DNA of 64,000 bases from Agrobacterium larrymoorei (GCF_030819275.1 NZ_JAUTBL010000002.1:1738501-1802500), one strand, 5' to 3'. Counted from the stretch's first letter, positions 28,882 to 38,888 are shown. The notes: generated by a model from the letters alone, not told the origin. Made by a program: numbers and translations.

Positions 28882-29099
28882 TACTCTCTGCCTTTCAAAT
28901 CGAACCGGTTGCCCGGCCCATATGCCGGAAAATCCGGCGGCTGCGGTTGCGTGGTTCGATCCCTGCCCCGGCTTAAGAGCCAGACGATCTTCCACGCGCT
29001 CTGCGACCGTGGCCGCATCCCATCAAGCTTTCGAAGCAAATGCTTGCTCGAATGTCCTGATGTATTTGATGAAGGACAAAACTGCCCTTCGAAACCTTA

Positions 29100-29630
29100 T
29101 CAGACCTTCTCGACCTGATTGTATTCCAGCTCCACCGGAGTGGCGCGACCGAAGATCGAAACTTCGACCTTGAGGCGCGAGCGCTCTTCATCGACATCCT
29201 GAACAACACCGTTGAACGATGCAAACGGACCGTCGGAGACGCGAACCTGCTCGCCGATTTCGAACGAGACCGAAGACTTCGGACGCTCGACACCTTCCTG
29301 AACCTGACCGAGAATACGGTCGGCCTCGGAGTCCGGGATCGGAACCGGCTTGTTGTCGGAACCGAGGAAGCCGGTGACTTTCGGCGTATTCTTGATGAGG
29401 TGATAGGCCTCATCCGTCAGGTTGGCGCGCACCAGCACGTAACCTGGAAAGAACTTGCGCTCGCTATCGACCTTGCGACCACGACGCACCTCGACGACCT
29501 TTTCGGTCGGAACGAGGATTTTCTCGAATAAATGGTCCAGACCCTTCTGGCGAACCTTTTCCTCGATCGATTCAGCAACCTTCTTCTCGAAATTCGAGTA
29601 GGCCTGAACGATATACCAACGCGCTGCCAT
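29100..29630 (-). CDS. nusG: Transcription termination/antitermination factor NusG
   Basis: Binds RNA polymerase and links it to Rho or to ribosomal S10. The 176 residues have the NGN domain (about 1-115; start MAARWYIVQAYSNFEKKVAE, with FFPGYVLVRANLTDEAYHLI). The C-terminal KOW domain has GEQVRVSDGPFASFNGVVQD and VSIFGRATPVELEYNQVEKV. It lies 21 nt after secE in the standard pair. Confidence 0.98.
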   Translation of the reverse strand: MAARWYIVQAYSNFEKKVAESIEEKVRQKGLDHLFEKILVPTEKVVEVRRGRKVDSERKFFPGYVLVRANLTDEAYHLIKNTPKVTGFLGSDNKPVPIPDSEADRILGQVQEGVERPKSSVSFEIGEQVRVSDGPFASFNGVVQDVDEERSRLKVEVSIFGRATPVELEYNQVEKV

Positions 29631-29651
29631 TATAATTCTCCGTTCAATTCG

Positions 29652-29852
29652 TTAGCGGCCGACGTTCAGCACGAGGCTGAGCAACCAGCCGATGAGCTGA
29701 TCTGCCGCAAAGAAGAACAGAGCCGCAAAAATGACCATAACCAGCACCATAGCCGTGGAAATCATGGTCTCGCGGCGCGATGGCCAAGTGATCTTCGACG
29801 CTTCGGCGCGCACCTGCTGCAGAAACGTAAACGGGTTGGTTTTGGATGCCAT
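29652..29852 (-). CDS. secE: Protein translocase subunit SecE
   Basis: Essential clamp of the SecYEG channel in the inner membrane. The 66-residue single-spanning form is typical outside the enterics. A cytosolic helix (FLQQVRAEASKITWPSRRET) is followed by one membrane segment (MVLVMVIFAALFFFAADQLI). MASKTNPFTFLQ at 29850-29852 is the best start. It is located between tRNA-Trp and nusG, its usual place. Confidence 0.95.
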   Translation of the reverse strand: MASKTNPFTFLQQVRAEASKITWPSRRETMISTAMVLVMVIFAALFFFAADQLIGWLLSLVLNVGR

Positions 29853-30039
29853 TGACTGCCCACGCAATTACGGCGCGTAAAGCCGATACTAATCAGCCCC
29901 ACGCACCGCGTGTCTGTTTTGACCCTACATAAACACCGATTCCCCTTTTAACAAGAGGAAATCGACATTCGGCGAATTCACCGGATACCCGGCACCCCAT
30001 CCGCCATGCAGCGAAGTTGCGCGCTTGCGAGTGAGGAAG

Positions 30040-30115
<76 letters not shown>

Positions 30116-30579
30116 TTAAGACCAACCCAGACTCAGCATTTCGCCTCGCCCGTGCGGTGTGCGCCTCCTTTAAGGCGGAGCGCCGAGATTGGCAAGGGTG
30201 TTTTTGCTTTTTTCCTAAATCCTGTGCCCCGCAAGAGAGACAAGGAGGAAGATGCGCAACCATATAGGCGCTCGCTTCGTATAGGCGGCGCCTGTAGAAT
30301 ATTAACAAAGTATTAATCGAATATATTTCGCATCTCCATAGAAAAATTCGAATAACCGGGTGAACCAATTTGGGTATCGTGTCGTTATACGCTCGGCTTG
30401 CTGTGTCTGTTGATAGACCGCAGGACCAACGCCGCTCGAATGAGTTGCAGCGGCCCTTCGTAATACATTTATGCTGCAGGAAGAGATGATGGCTTCCCGC
30501 GCGCTTTTTCGGCGGTGCGGGTGTCCAGCCATGCTGGTCGGTCGCATTAGTGCTCCTCGATCATCTTCGGCTAAGACAC
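30116..30579. other. Intergenic region between tRNA-Trp and the chemoreceptor gene
   Basis: 464 nt in which I see no gene. It must hold the tRNA-Trp promoter (minus) and the chemoreceptor promoter (plus), but neither stands out. The middle (30296-30340) is AT-rich. No phage or insertion-element ends are visible at either border. Confidence 0.5.
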
Positions 30580-32595
30580 ATGATGAAGCAACTGCAACAT
30601 ATGAAGACCTCTCTCAAGATCACGATCACCTTCGCGATCCTTATCGTTGTCGCGGCGACGGTTAGCATTCTGAACTATCGCAGTATTCATTTTATCGACA
30701 AGACGAATGGCTGGATCCAGCACACCAATGAAGTCTACCGGGCGACGAACAGCATTCTTGTTGCCATCGTCAACCAGGAAACGGGATTGCGCGGCTATCT
30801 TATCGCCGGCAAAGACGAGTTTCTGGATCCCTATCGCGGTGGCATCAAGGACTATGAGACTGGACTAGCCAAGGCAAAGGAATTGACCGCGGACAATCCC
30901 GCCCAGCAGCAAAGGCTCGCCGCTCTTGACGAACAGGCGAAGGCCTGGCGCACGAACATCGCGGAAAAAGAGATCGCTCTGATGCGCAATGCGGCCAGTT
31001 CCGAGCAGGCAAGAGAGCTTGAGGGTCAGGGAGCTGGCAAAGCCTATATGGACAAGATCCGCAGCACCATTGGTGACATTCAGGAAACCGAACGCACCCT
31101 GATGGCATCGCGCAGTGCCGACGGCGATGCAGCGGTTTCAACGTCAGACTGGGTAAACATCGGCGGATTGATCGGCCTCACAGGTTTCGCCCTGTTTGGC
31201 GGCTTCGCGCTGTATCGTGGCATCGCCGAACCTGTTGGCAGCTCTACAGCTGTTATGCGCAGGCTGGCCGACGGCGATCTCGACGTCGACGTGCCCTTCA
31301 CTGAATTGAAGAACGAACTCGGCGAGATGGCTCGCGCGGTCGAAGTCTTTAAGCAGAACGCAATCAAAGTACGGGAGATGAATGCGCAAGAAGCAGCGCT
31401 GCAGGCAAAGAGCGCCGACCTTCAGTCCAATATCGGTGAGGTGGTCTCGGCGGCGGTGGCGGGCGACTTCACCAAGCGCATCACCAAAAATTACAACAAT
31501 GTCGATCTCGACCGGTTCGCAGCGCAGGTCAACGAACTGGTTGCCTCCGTCGATCGCGGTGTTGCGGAGACCCGCCGCGTGATCTCCGCCCTCTCGGACG
31601 GCGATCTGACGGCCGGCATGCATGGCGACTTTCAGGGTGCCTTTGCCGAACTTCGCGACAACGTCAACCACACGATGGCGAACCTCCGTCACCTCCTCGG
31701 ACAGGTTCGGGTTGCGATCGAGACCATCAACGGTGGCGCTGGCGAGATGCGCACGGCATCCGGAGAATTGTCCAAGCGCACCGAGCAGCAGGCAGCCTCT
31801 CTTGAAGAGACCTCTGCGGCGCTCGAAGAAATCACTGCCGCGGTGAAAAACTCCACCGAGCGCGCAACCGAAGCAAGCCATATGGTTGATGAGGCACGCC
31901 GCTCAACCGAACAGTCCAGCGCGGTGGTGCGGAATGCCGTCTCTGCCATGGGTCGCATCGAACAGGCATCGGGTGAGATCGGGCAGATCATCAATGTGAT
32001 CGACGAGATCGCCTTCCAGACCAACCTCCTCGCCCTCAACGCCGGTGTCGAAGCGGCCCGTGCCGGCGAAGCTGGCAAGGGCTTTGCCGTCGTTGCCCAA
32101 GAGGTCCGCGAACTCGCACAACGCTCCGCCAACGCCGCCAAGGAAATCAAGACACTGATTTCCCGTTCCGGCGACGAGGTCAAGTCCGGCGTCAAGCTTG
32201 TCACGGCAACGGGCGAAGCGCTGGGCCAGATCCAGAGCCATGTGGTCAAGATCAACGAGCATGTCCACTCGATCGCCACCGCAGCGCGGGAACAGTCTAC
32301 TGGATTGTCGGAGGTCAACACCGCGGTCAATCACATGGACCAGATGACGCAGCAGAATGCCGCCATGGTGGAAGAATCGACGGCCTCCTCCAACCGCCTA
32401 GCCGACGAGGCGTCCAATCTCGCCCGCCTCATCACCCGGTTCAAGCTGGACGATACGGCCCCTGCCCTTCGCGCGGCACCACTCGATGCAGCGCCAATCC
32501 TCTCTCCTGCCCGCGCATTGGGCGGCAGGTTGAGCAGAGCGTTCAGCGGAAGAACAGCGGCAGTTGCTTCTCCCGGTCAGTGGGAGGAGTTCTGA
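30580..32595 (+). CDS. Methyl-accepting chemotaxis protein with CHASE3-type sensor
   Basis: Membrane chemoreceptor of about 671 residues. A first membrane segment ([17 protein letters not shown]) is followed by a periplasmic region with CHASE3 features ([19 protein letters not shown]). A second segment ([20 protein letters not shown]) leads to HAMP domains ([12 protein letters not shown], then [14 protein letters not shown]). The signalling tip is [20 protein letters not shown] followed by [19 protein letters not shown]. The C-terminus ends QWEEF, matching the CheR/CheB docking pentapeptide. The start is uncertain: ATG 30580, 30583 or 30601, all with weak ribosome sites. Ligand unknown. It sits alone between tRNA-Trp and tuf, ahead of its own terminator. 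Confidence 0.93.
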   Translation: MMKQLQHMKTSLKITITFAILIVVAATVSILNYRSIHFIDKTNGWIQHTNEVYRATNSILVAIVNQETGLRGYLIAGKDEFLDPYRGGIKDYETGLAKAKELTADNPAQQQRLAALDEQAKAWRTNIAEKEIALMRNAASSEQARELEGQGAGKAYMDKIRSTIGDIQETERTLMASRSADGDAAVSTSDWVNIGGLIGLTGFALFGGFALYRGIAEPVGSSTAVMRRLADGDLDVDVPFTELKNELGEMARAVEVFKQNAIKVREMNAQEAALQAKSADLQSNIGEVVSAAVAGDFTKRITKNYNNVDLDRFAAQVNELVASVDRGVAETRRVISALSDGDLTAGMHGDFQGAFAELRDNVNHTMANLRHLLGQVRVAIETINGGAGEMRTASGELSKRTEQQAASLEETSAALEEITAAVKNSTERATEASHMVDEARRSTEQSSAVVRNAVSAMGRIEQASGEIGQIINVIDEIAFQTNLLALNAGVEAARAGEAGKGFAVVAQEVRELAQRSANAAKEIKTLISRSGDEVKSGVKLVTATGEALGQIQSHVVKINEHVHSIATAAREQSTGLSEVNTAVNHMDQMTQQNAAMVEESTASSNRLADEASNLARLITRFKLDDTAPALRAAPLDAAPILSPARALGGRLSRAFSGRTAAVASPGQWEEF

Positions 32596-32665
32596 AGGCG
32601 ACGATTAACACCCCAGTCCCAATGAGGCGGACTGGCGACCATCAGACAATAGGTCTTTGAACGTC

Positions 32666-32700
32666 CATCCGGTGGGTCCTCTCACCGGATGTTTTTGTTT
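32666..32700 (+). terminator. Terminator of the chemoreceptor gene
   Basis: 9-bp stem CATCCGGTG/CACCGGATG (32666-32674 with 32683-32691) with an 8-nt loop, followed directly by TTTTTGTTT. Clean intrinsic terminator 70 nt past the stop. Confidence 0.88.
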
Positions 32701-32780
32701 CTACGCGAAGTCCGAGCGCAGACCCAACTCTGCCGGCTAGCAGCCAGATCTGTTGGAGACACATCCCACGTACCCGAAAA

Positions 32781-32810
32781 AGCAAAAGCCCCGCTGTCGC
32801 CAGCGGGGCT
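32781..32810 (-). terminator. Terminator of tuf copy B
   Basis: 10-bp stem AGCCCCGCTG/CAGCGGGGCT (32787-32796 with 32801-32810) with a 4-nt loop TCGC. On the minus strand it is followed by TTTGCTTTTTC. It lies 26 nt past the tuf stop and is a strong intrinsic terminator. Confidence 0.9.
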
Positions 32811-32835
32811 TTCTCAAATCCCTTGCGGGAAAAGA

Positions 32836-34011
32836 TTACTCGATGATCGAAGCAACGATGCCAGCGCCGACGGTACGGCCACCTTCGCGGATCGCGAAGC
32901 GCAGCTTTTCTTCCATCGCGATCGGAACGATCAGCTCAACGGCAACAGTCACGTTGTCGCCAGGCATAACCATTTCCGTGCCTTCTGGAAGCGAAACGAT
33001 ACCGGTAACGTCAGTCGTACGGAAGTAGAACTGCGGACGGTAGTTCGTGAAGAACGGCGTATGACGGCCGCCTTCTTCCTTCGTCAGGATGTAGGCTTCT
33101 GCCATGAACTTCTTGTGCGGCTTGACCGAACCTGGCTTGCAAAGGATCTGACCACGCTCAACGCCATCGCGCTGTACGCCACGAACCAGTGCACCGATGT
33201 TGTCGCCAGCCTGGCCCTGATCGAGCAGCTTGCGGAACATTTCAACGCCGGTAACAGTCGTCTTCGACGTCGCACGAATGCCGACGATTTCGACTTCTTC
33301 ACCAACCTTGACGATACCACGCTCAACGCGGCCCGTCACAACCGTACCACGGCCAGAGATCGAGAACACGTCTTCGATCGGCATCAGGAACGGCTGGTCG
33401 ATCGGACGCTCAGGCGTCGGGATGTAGGCGTCAACCTGAGCCATCAGCTCGCGGATTGCGTCTTCGCCGATCTTCTTGTCGGAATCTTCAAGAGCGGCAA
33501 GTGCCGAACCCTTGACGATCGGAATATCGTCGCCCGGGAAGTCGTAGGACGACAGAAGTTCGCGAACTTCAAGCTCGACGAGCTCCAGAAGTTCTGCGTC
33601 GTCAACCTGGTCGACCTTGTTGAGGAACACGACGATCGCCGGAACGCCAACCTGGCGAGCAAGCAGGATGTGCTCGCGCGTCTGCGGCATCGGGCCGTCA
33701 GCAGCGGAGCAAACCAGGATCGCGCCGTCCATCTGCGCAGCACCGGTGATCATGTTCTTCACGTAGTCGGCGTGGCCGGGGCAGTCAACGTGAGCGTAGT
33801 GACGGTTCGGCGTCTCATACTCAACGTGCGCCGTCGAAATCGTGATACCACGAGCCTTCTCTTCAGGAGCCGCGTCGATCTGGTCATACGCCTTGAACTC
33901 GCCGAAGTACTTCGTGATCGCCGCAGTCAAAGACGTCTTGCCGTGGTCAACGTGACCGATCGTGCCGATGTTGACGTGCGGCTTATTCCGCTCAAACTTG
34001 CTCTTTGCCAT
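32836..34011 (-). CDS. tuf: Translation elongation factor Tu, copy B
   Basis: Second EF-Tu gene, 391 residues, with a protein identical to copy A (10294-11469). At DNA level I see three differences, all in the last 100 coding bases, which points to recent gene conversion. Flanks are unrelated to copy A. It is transcribed on its own: AGGAAG site 9 nt before the ATG, its own terminator, and an upstream gap of 350 nt. By comparison with enteric tufB, it was originally linked to the tRNA-Tyr and tRNA-Gly genes now about 7.4 kb upstream. Confidence 0.98.
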   Translation of the reverse strand: MAKSKFERNKPHVNIGTIGHVDHGKTSLTAAITKYFGEFKAYDQIDAAPEEKARGITISTAHVEYETPNRHYAHVDCPGHADYVKNMITGAAQMDGAILVCSAADGPMPQTREHILLARQVGVPAIVVFLNKVDQVDDAELLELVELEVRELLSSYDFPGDDIPIVKGSALAALEDSDKKIGEDAIRELMAQVDAYIPTPERPIDQPFLMPIEDVFSISGRGTVVTGRVERGIVKVGEEVEIVGIRATSKTTVTGVEMFRKLLDQGQAGDNIGALVRGVQRDGVERGQILCKPGSVKPHKKFMAEAYILTKEEGGRHTPFFTNYRPQFYFRTTDVTGIVSLPEGTEMVMPGDNVTVAVELIVPIAMEEKLRFAIREGGRTVGAGIVASIIE

Positions 34012-34361
34012 GTGAATTGCTTCCTGTGAACGTGAAGTAGTTTCCCCGGCGAACCGGTTTGGTGTCGCCGTTTAAGGGTTTGTAACCGAATGCGCAAGAC
34101 TTAATTGTCGAGGCACGGAATCGGCAGCCAAAAGCGGCTGGATTGGCGCCATATGGGGATGTTTCACCCGTTTATCAACCACTTTAATGGGCCAGTTGAG
34201 CGGCTGCGCGGCCCCTGCTCTTTACGTCAATCCAATTCCTGTCATATTGCCAGACGAGATCGCCAGGGGGATACGGCGATTTGAACAGGCTCTACCGCTC
34301 TTTACACATCACTTCGGCGTCGCTTCTCGCGCGGCCCTTTGCTTACGCTTCGGGATATAGA
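34012..34361. other. Divergent intergenic region between tuf copy B and the TerC-family gene
   Basis: 350 nt with no gene seen. It must contain the tuf-B promoter (minus). One candidate is TTGATA (34171-34176 region) with CATATG 17 nt on, giving a leader of about 130 nt. The plus-strand promoter of the TerC-family gene is not obvious. Confidence 0.4.
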
Positions 34362-34994
34362 ATGGAAATCTTTACAGCAGCTGGCTTCACCGCTTTCCTA
34401 CAGGTCATCGCGATTGACCTGGTTCTCGCAGGTGACAATGCCATCGTTATCGGTCTTGCCGCCGCAGGCCTTCCCGCTCATCTGCGCCGAAAGGCGATCC
34501 TTGTCGGCATCATCGCCGCCACCGTGCTGCGTATCGCTTTTGCAGCGCTGACCGTGCAATTGCTTGCCATCGTCGGCCTTCAACTCTTCGGCGGGCTCCT
34601 GCTCGTCTGGGTGTGCTGGAAGATGTGGAGCGAACTTCGCGAACAGAACGCCTCTGCAGGCGAAACGGTCACGGATGCGGAAGCCGATCTGACCAAAGGT
34701 CATAAGACGTTCTTCCAGGCCGCCACCCAGATCGTCATTGCCGACGTTTCCATGTCACTGGACAATGTTCTGGCCGTCGCCGGCGCCGCACAGGACCACG
34801 TGACCGTCCTCATTATCGGTCTCGTGGTGTCGATCGCGCTGATGGGCCTTGCCGCGAACTTCGTCGCCAAGCTGCTGCACCGCTATCGCTGGATCTCCTA
34901 TGTCGGCCTCGCTGTCATCGTCTACGTCGCGCTCAATATGCTTTACCATGGCGCTGTCGAAGTCTGGCCCTATGTCCAGCCCTACGTCAGCTAA
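34362..34994 (+). CDS. TerC-family integral membrane protein (YjbE type)
   Basis: 210-residue polytopic inner-membrane protein with about seven membrane segments. It shows the duplicated TerC motif with acidic residues in the membrane: IDLVLAGDNAIVIGLAAAG near residue 17-35 and ADVSMSLDNVLAVAGAAQDH near 128-147. Family members are linked to tellurite resistance or metal (for example Mn) export. The substrate here is not known. ATG 34362 gives MEIFTAAGFTAFLQ, and the longer frame from 34281 adds residues unlike the family. It is monocistronic, with a hairpin downstream. Confidence 0.88.
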   Translation: MEIFTAAGFTAFLQVIAIDLVLAGDNAIVIGLAAAGLPAHLRRKAILVGIIAATVLRIAFAALTVQLLAIVGLQLFGGLLLVWVCWKMWSELREQNASAGETVTDAEADLTKGHKTFFQAATQIVIADVSMSLDNVLAVAGAAQDHVTVLIIGLVVSIALMGLAANFVAKLLHRYRWISYVGLAVIVYVALNMLYHGAVEVWPYVQPYVS

Positions 34995-35019
34995 AAGAAC
35001 TGAGCCAACTCTTGAGCAC

Positions 35020-35057
35020 AGGAGCCCGCACACGGATTTGCCGGGCTCCTATTCTCC
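35020..35057 (+). terminator. Hairpin downstream of the TerC-family gene
   Basis: 9-bp stem AGGAGCCCG/CGGGCTCCT (35020-35028 with 35042-35050), 13-nt loop, followed by ATTCTCC. It starts 26 nt after the stop codon. The U-tract is weak, so this is a probable rather than certain terminator. Confidence 0.55.
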
Positions 35058-35237
35058 ATCGAAAACCAAGGATACGAAGGGAGGAGCGGACAAAGTGATT
35101 CTTCGCTTCGCCATCACCCGACTTTAAAACAAGTCAAAGAACTCGCCTGTCCCTTCTGGTCATTGCCGTCAGGTTCACACAAGCATAGAAGACCACTACT
35201 TTAGACATAACGAATAACCAAAAGGATGTCTGAACCC

Positions 35238-35360
35238 ATGGCCTATGACTGGTCCGGCGGCCGCACGCGACGCACTCGACAGTTAAAGATCGGCGCAGCA
35301 CTCACCGTCATGCTGTTGGCCGCGTTCTTTGCACAGTTGCTGTATATGAAAATTGGCTGA
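35238..35360 (+). CDS. Small single-pass membrane protein
   Basis: 40-residue product beginning MAYDWSGGRTRRTRQLKIGA. It has a basic cytosolic N-terminus and one membrane helix (LTVMLLAAFFAQLLYM). An AAAGGA site lies about 10 nt before ATG 35238. An in-frame ATG at 35226 is too close to that site. The basic-then-hydrophobic layout and clean ribosome site argue that it is real. Function unknown. It is too short for any domain call. Confidence 0.55.
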   Translation: MAYDWSGGRTRRTRQLKIGAALTVMLLAAFFAQLLYMKIG

Positions 35361-35851
35361 TAGTGACACGCCGCGCACCAAGCGATTTTGCAAGCGGAAG
35401 GCCTTTCAATCTTTGCGTCGCGCGGCAATTGACCTCCCAAGCGTAATCAACTGACTTTTGATAGGTCTTGACTGCTTTCGTCTCCCATCGCCAATGAGGC
35501 ATCACGTTACCGCGCGCGACTATTGTCCTTTCAAGCTCCACTGTCACACGTCGGAGCAAGTCATAGAATGCTCCCCTTCACATCGATATTGGCGCATTTA
35601 TAGACGCTCGCTTTCAGCGATTTAGCAACGGCTTCAGTTGTGAGAAGTCAGCCAAATTTTACACCCGAGAGACATCCTAAGATAGAAAAAGCAACCGCAG
35701 GGTTAATTTAAGATAGAGTTAGTAGATGTTTTGATGAATATTTTCGACATCTATAATTTATTGTTGACAAAAAATATAAGTTAACGAATTCTTAACTCCA
35801 GATAAGTGCATCGGGAGGAGCCTGTAACTGTATTTTTAAAGGATACATGCT
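35361..35851. other. AT-rich region upstream of the beta-glucan operon
   Basis: 491 nt with no convincing gene. The last 200 nt are clearly more AT-rich than the surroundings and contain TTGACA at 35764-35769, a possible -35 box for the downstream operon. The matching -10 is poor, so an activator may be needed. AAAGGA (35838-35843) is the ribosome site of the next gene. Open frames on the minus strand here look like chance. Confidence 0.5.
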
Positions 35852-37345
35852 ATGGTTCCGCAAGAAAACAAACGCGACTCTACCATCTTATCTTCAGTAA
35901 AAATTGGTTCTTACGGCGTGATCGGAGTTGTGTCCGCCGTATTCATGTCGTCTGTTGCTCCGCCTTTATTTACGTCTTCATCAAGCAGAGCGGTCGTCAA
36001 CGCGCCCATTACTCCGCTAACCTCACCGATTGGCGGCACCGTTACTGGTTTTGCCGGCACCTCGGCGGGCGACGCATCACCATTTTCTGCAATTATACAA
36101 AACGATCGCGTCGATCGCTCCACGCTCATCGGTCTTCAAATGCAGATGGGGTCGTTGCAAAACGAACTCGATCTTAAAAAATCAATCCTCGCTGACTATC
36201 GTGATCGCATCGCCGATATGGAAGGGGATTTGGAGCGTCAACGACAGGCAGTGCTCGCGCTATCGGAGAACGCGCTCGAAAATGCCAATATCTCCATGAG
36301 GTCGGCAAAGCTGAAAGCCGAAACCAGCAAGATTAACCTCAATCGTCAGCTTCGACTTATCGATAAAGGAGCGGTTGCAGGAACTCAGTTGGAGATCGAG
36401 AACAAGTTAGCGGAAGAAGAAGCCTCCACAGAGGCAGCAATCGTCAATACCGCCCGGCTTCAGGCCATTCTCGATAATCTGAAGAATCGGGTCTATGTCG
36501 GCACGGAAAACGAGTCCCTTTCAAATCTCGAACGGGAAATCAGGGCGAGGAAAGCCGATTACTCCCAGATAGAGTTGCAGGCGGCGTCGCTGGAAACGCG
36601 CAAGACGGAATTAGCCTCTCTGCTGGGAGCAGAGGATGCGCGTGTTGCCCGGTTGAACAAGGCGGAAATCGCCGCGGATCCATCTTCCGTTCTTTATCGT
36701 ACGGTTGCACAAGTTGGAAAACAGGTGAGCCCTGGCGATACCGTGGCAGAGGCCATTAATTGCCAGAACGCCTTTGTTGTGGCGATTTTTTCCGAGCGGG
36801 AAGCCCAGGCGCTTTCGGTCGGCTCGAATGTGAACGTCACGATTGGCAACGACCGTACTCCCCTTACCGGCGTGGTCACACGCCTGGTGCCGCGGACGAC
36901 GGAACGGGTCGATCTTGATTACGCCGTACCCTTCCCGCCAACAGAACGCCGTGAACTCTACGCCTATATTTCTCCGGATGAGGCCAGCCGACAGGACCGC
37001 CGTCAAATGGCGAAGTTCTGTTCGGTCGGAACATGGGTCAGCGTATCCTTGAAGCGGCAGTGGGTCGATGACGCCCAATCGGCGTTGGCAGCGGGCGCGG
37101 ATCGCGTCTATGACGGGGGTCGATATCTGGCCCGGGAACTCAGACCGCTGCGCAAAGACCTGGAGAAGGTAGCCCGAGACGTCGTGGACTATACGGCGAC
37201 GACCGCAACAGCTGCTTTCACCTACGCGCAAAATACCGTCAGTCAGGGCTATCTGGCGGTCTCTTCATTGCTCGCGCCCGATGATCGCGAATTTGAAGCC
37301 GCCAATCGCCCCGTTCGGTCGCTGGAACCACCTCGGAATAGCTGA
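35852..37345 (+). CDS. HlyD-family membrane-fusion protein of a beta-glucan export operon
   Basis: 497 residues. One membrane segment near the N-terminus (about 19-37, GVIGVVSAVFMSSVAPPLF) anchors a periplasmic body. The two halves of a barrel-sandwich (lipoyl-like) domain lie at about residues 48-65 and 280-300 (YRTVAQVGKQVSPGDTVAEA). They flank a long coiled-coil region (about 90-245, rich in Glu/Lys/Ala). A C-terminal tail of about 80 residues is helical and not typical of HlyD. It resembles BgsB, the partner of the mixed-linkage beta-glucan synthase BgsA in Sinorhizobium. First gene of a three-gene set with the same orientation. The symbol is withheld because identity rests on context. 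Confidence 0.75.
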   Translation: MVPQENKRDSTILSSVKIGSYGVIGVVSAVFMSSVAPPLFTSSSSRAVVNAPITPLTSPIGGTVTGFAGTSAGDASPFSAIIQNDRVDRSTLIGLQMQMGSLQNELDLKKSILADYRDRIADMEGDLERQRQAVLALSENALENANISMRSAKLKAETSKINLNRQLRLIDKGAVAGTQLEIENKLAEEEASTEAAIVNTARLQAILDNLKNRVYVGTENESLSNLEREIRARKADYSQIELQAASLETRKTELASLLGAEDARVARLNKAEIAADPSSVLYRTVAQVGKQVSPGDTVAEAINCQNAFVVAIFSEREAQALSVGSNVNVTIGNDRTPLTGVVTRLVPRTTERVDLDYAVPFPPTERRELYAYISPDEASRQDRRQMAKFCSVGTWVSVSLKRQWVDDAQSALAAGADRVYDGGRYLARELRPLRKDLEKVARDVVDYTATTATAAFTYAQNTVSQGYLAVSSLLAPDDREFEAANRPVRSLEPPRNS

Positions 37346-37646
37346 CGACGCAATAAGATAGAGTGGGCCTGAAGCGGATTGCGCAAAGGCCGTGAAGCAT
37401 TTTTCGATAGCGACCTGCGATAGAAAAGCGGATGAGCGTCACGCGCGAATCTGAAAGATCGCGACGCGCTTTATGAAAGCCCTCTCTATCTAAGCCATCC
37501 CTCAATCTCTGCATCTGCAACCATAGTCCGAAAATCGCAATCGATTTTCGGGACGTAAGATTGCATCGAAATAAACAACGAGAGCAATGGAACTGAAGCG
37601 GTCCTTGCCGGACTTGCTCCTTAGATTCAAAGCAGGACTAACCGCC
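37346..37646. other. Gap inside the beta-glucan operon with a palindromic repeat
   Basis: 301 nt without a gene. It carries the 10-bp palindrome at 37528-37551 and little else. A secondary promoter for the next gene is possible. The gap means cotranscription of the HlyD-like gene with the downstream pair is likely but not proven. Confidence 0.5.
37528..37551. repeat. Rhizobial palindromic repeat, copy 1
   Basis: Arms CCGAAAATCG and CGATTTTCGG with loop CAAT. The same arms recur at 44182-44205 with loop ATTC, so this is a dispersed element rather than a local hairpin. No U-run follows. Confidence 0.75.
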
Positions 37647-38888
37647 ATGACGTTCCGGTTCATGCTTCTTCTGCTGGCACTCCTTCCCCTCTCCCCGTTG
37701 AGAGCCTTCGCCATGCAACAGGAGCAGGCAAAAGAACTCTGCAGTTCTATGCAGAAACACCAGGATAGCAACGCTGGCTTGATCGCGAGTTATCCATCCT
37801 TGCCGGACGACGAACGCTCGAAGGCACTGAAGGATGTAGCATTCGTTTACGATAACGCATTGGCCAGCATGGCATTTCTGGCATGTGGCGATCTTGAATC
37901 GGCTAAACGAATTGGCGACGGGCTGATCACGGCACAGGACCATGATCGACACTATAGCGATGGGCGGTTGAGAAACGCCTATCGGTCAGGCGCCATGTCC
38001 ACACCGGTAAACCTTGCTGGATGGTGGGATGAAAAATCCGCACGATGGCAGGAGGATGCATATCAGGCCAGCACCGCGGTTGGAAACATGGCCTGGGCAG
38101 CCCTTTCACAACTACATCTTTACACGGCAACAGGTGACGATCGGTATCTGCAGTCGGCCAAATCAATGGCGCGCTTCGTATCGCAGTTCGATACTGGAAA
38201 TGGCGTCACAGGAGGCTTCGCCGGTTTCGAGCCATCCCCCTCGCGCGTGCCGTGGAAGTCGACGGAGCATAATATCGACGTTGCAGCGCTGGGATCATGG
38301 CTGACCGAAATTGATCAAGACCCGCAATGGAAGCGCTTGCGATGCAGCAGCAGGGATTTCGTCCTGTCCATGTACCGACCTGGCAAGGGATTTCTCATCG
38401 GGACGACATCGGAAGACATCCCCAATGTCAGTGCTGGCACCTATCTCGACGTTCAACTCTGGCCATTTCTCGCCATCGATCCGCATGAATTACCGGCCTG
38501 GAAGGACGTACGCTCCATCATCGACATCAAGAATGCCGTCGCGAACGGCTATGATTTCAACGATGATCGTGACGGCGTGTGGATGGAAGGAAGCGCTCAG
38601 GCTGCTCTTCTTTTCACCACCTTCGGAGACCACGGCAAAGCGGAGAAGTTGCTCCACACCATCATGACCAATCGCGATCAGTCAACCGGCCTCATCTTGG
38701 CAACAGACAGACCGCAAATCTCCACGAAGCTGACCGTCGGAGCGGACGGCAGCGGAGGAGACTTCAATTACTATCGCTGGCCTCATCTTGGCGCGACCGC
38801 CTGGACGGTTCTCGCCATGATGGATTTCAACCCTTTCGTCGATCAAAGAGGGCGTCATGCTGTTCGGGATAGAAAACAATGTTCTTGA
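37647..38888 (+). CDS. Periplasmic six-hairpin (glycoside-hydrolase-like) protein of the beta-glucan operon
   Basis: 413 residues. The first 22 form a signal peptide (MTFRFMLLLLALLPLSPLRA, then FA). The mature part has the helical-repeat look of (alpha/alpha)6 glycosidases: repeated W/G-rich helices such as AYQASTAVGNMAWAALSQLH and WMEGSAQAALLFTTFGDHGK. No catalytic pair can be assigned by eye. It may trim, bind or guide the glucan in the periplasm. The ATG at 37647 is preferred over 37587 because it places the signal peptide first. Its last 32 nt overlap the GT2 gene, so translation is coupled and the two proteins are probably made together. Confidence 0.7.
   Translation: MTFRFMLLLLALLPLSPLRAFAMQQEQAKELCSSMQKHQDSNAGLIASYPSLPDDERSKALKDVAFVYDNALASMAFLACGDLESAKRIGDGLITAQDHDRHYSDGRLRNAYRSGAMSTPVNLAGWWDEKSARWQEDAYQASTAVGNMAWAALSQLHLYTATGDDRYLQSAKSMARFVSQFDTGNGVTGGFAGFEPSPSRVPWKSTEHNIDVAALGSWLTEIDQDPQWKRLRCSSRDFVLSMYRPGKGFLIGTTSEDIPNVSAGTYLDVQLWPFLAIDPHELPAWKDVRSIIDIKNAVANGYDFNDDRDGVWMEGSAQAALLFTTFGDHGKAEKLLHTIMTNRDQSTGLILATDRPQISTKLTVGADGSGGDFNYYRWPHLGATAWTVLAMMDFNPFVDQRGRHAVRDRKQCS

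Noticed and set aside
35308..35559. 83-codon minus-strand frame in the AT-rich gap
   Set aside because: No ribosome site, mixed composition and no domain. It also overlaps the better-supported small membrane protein.
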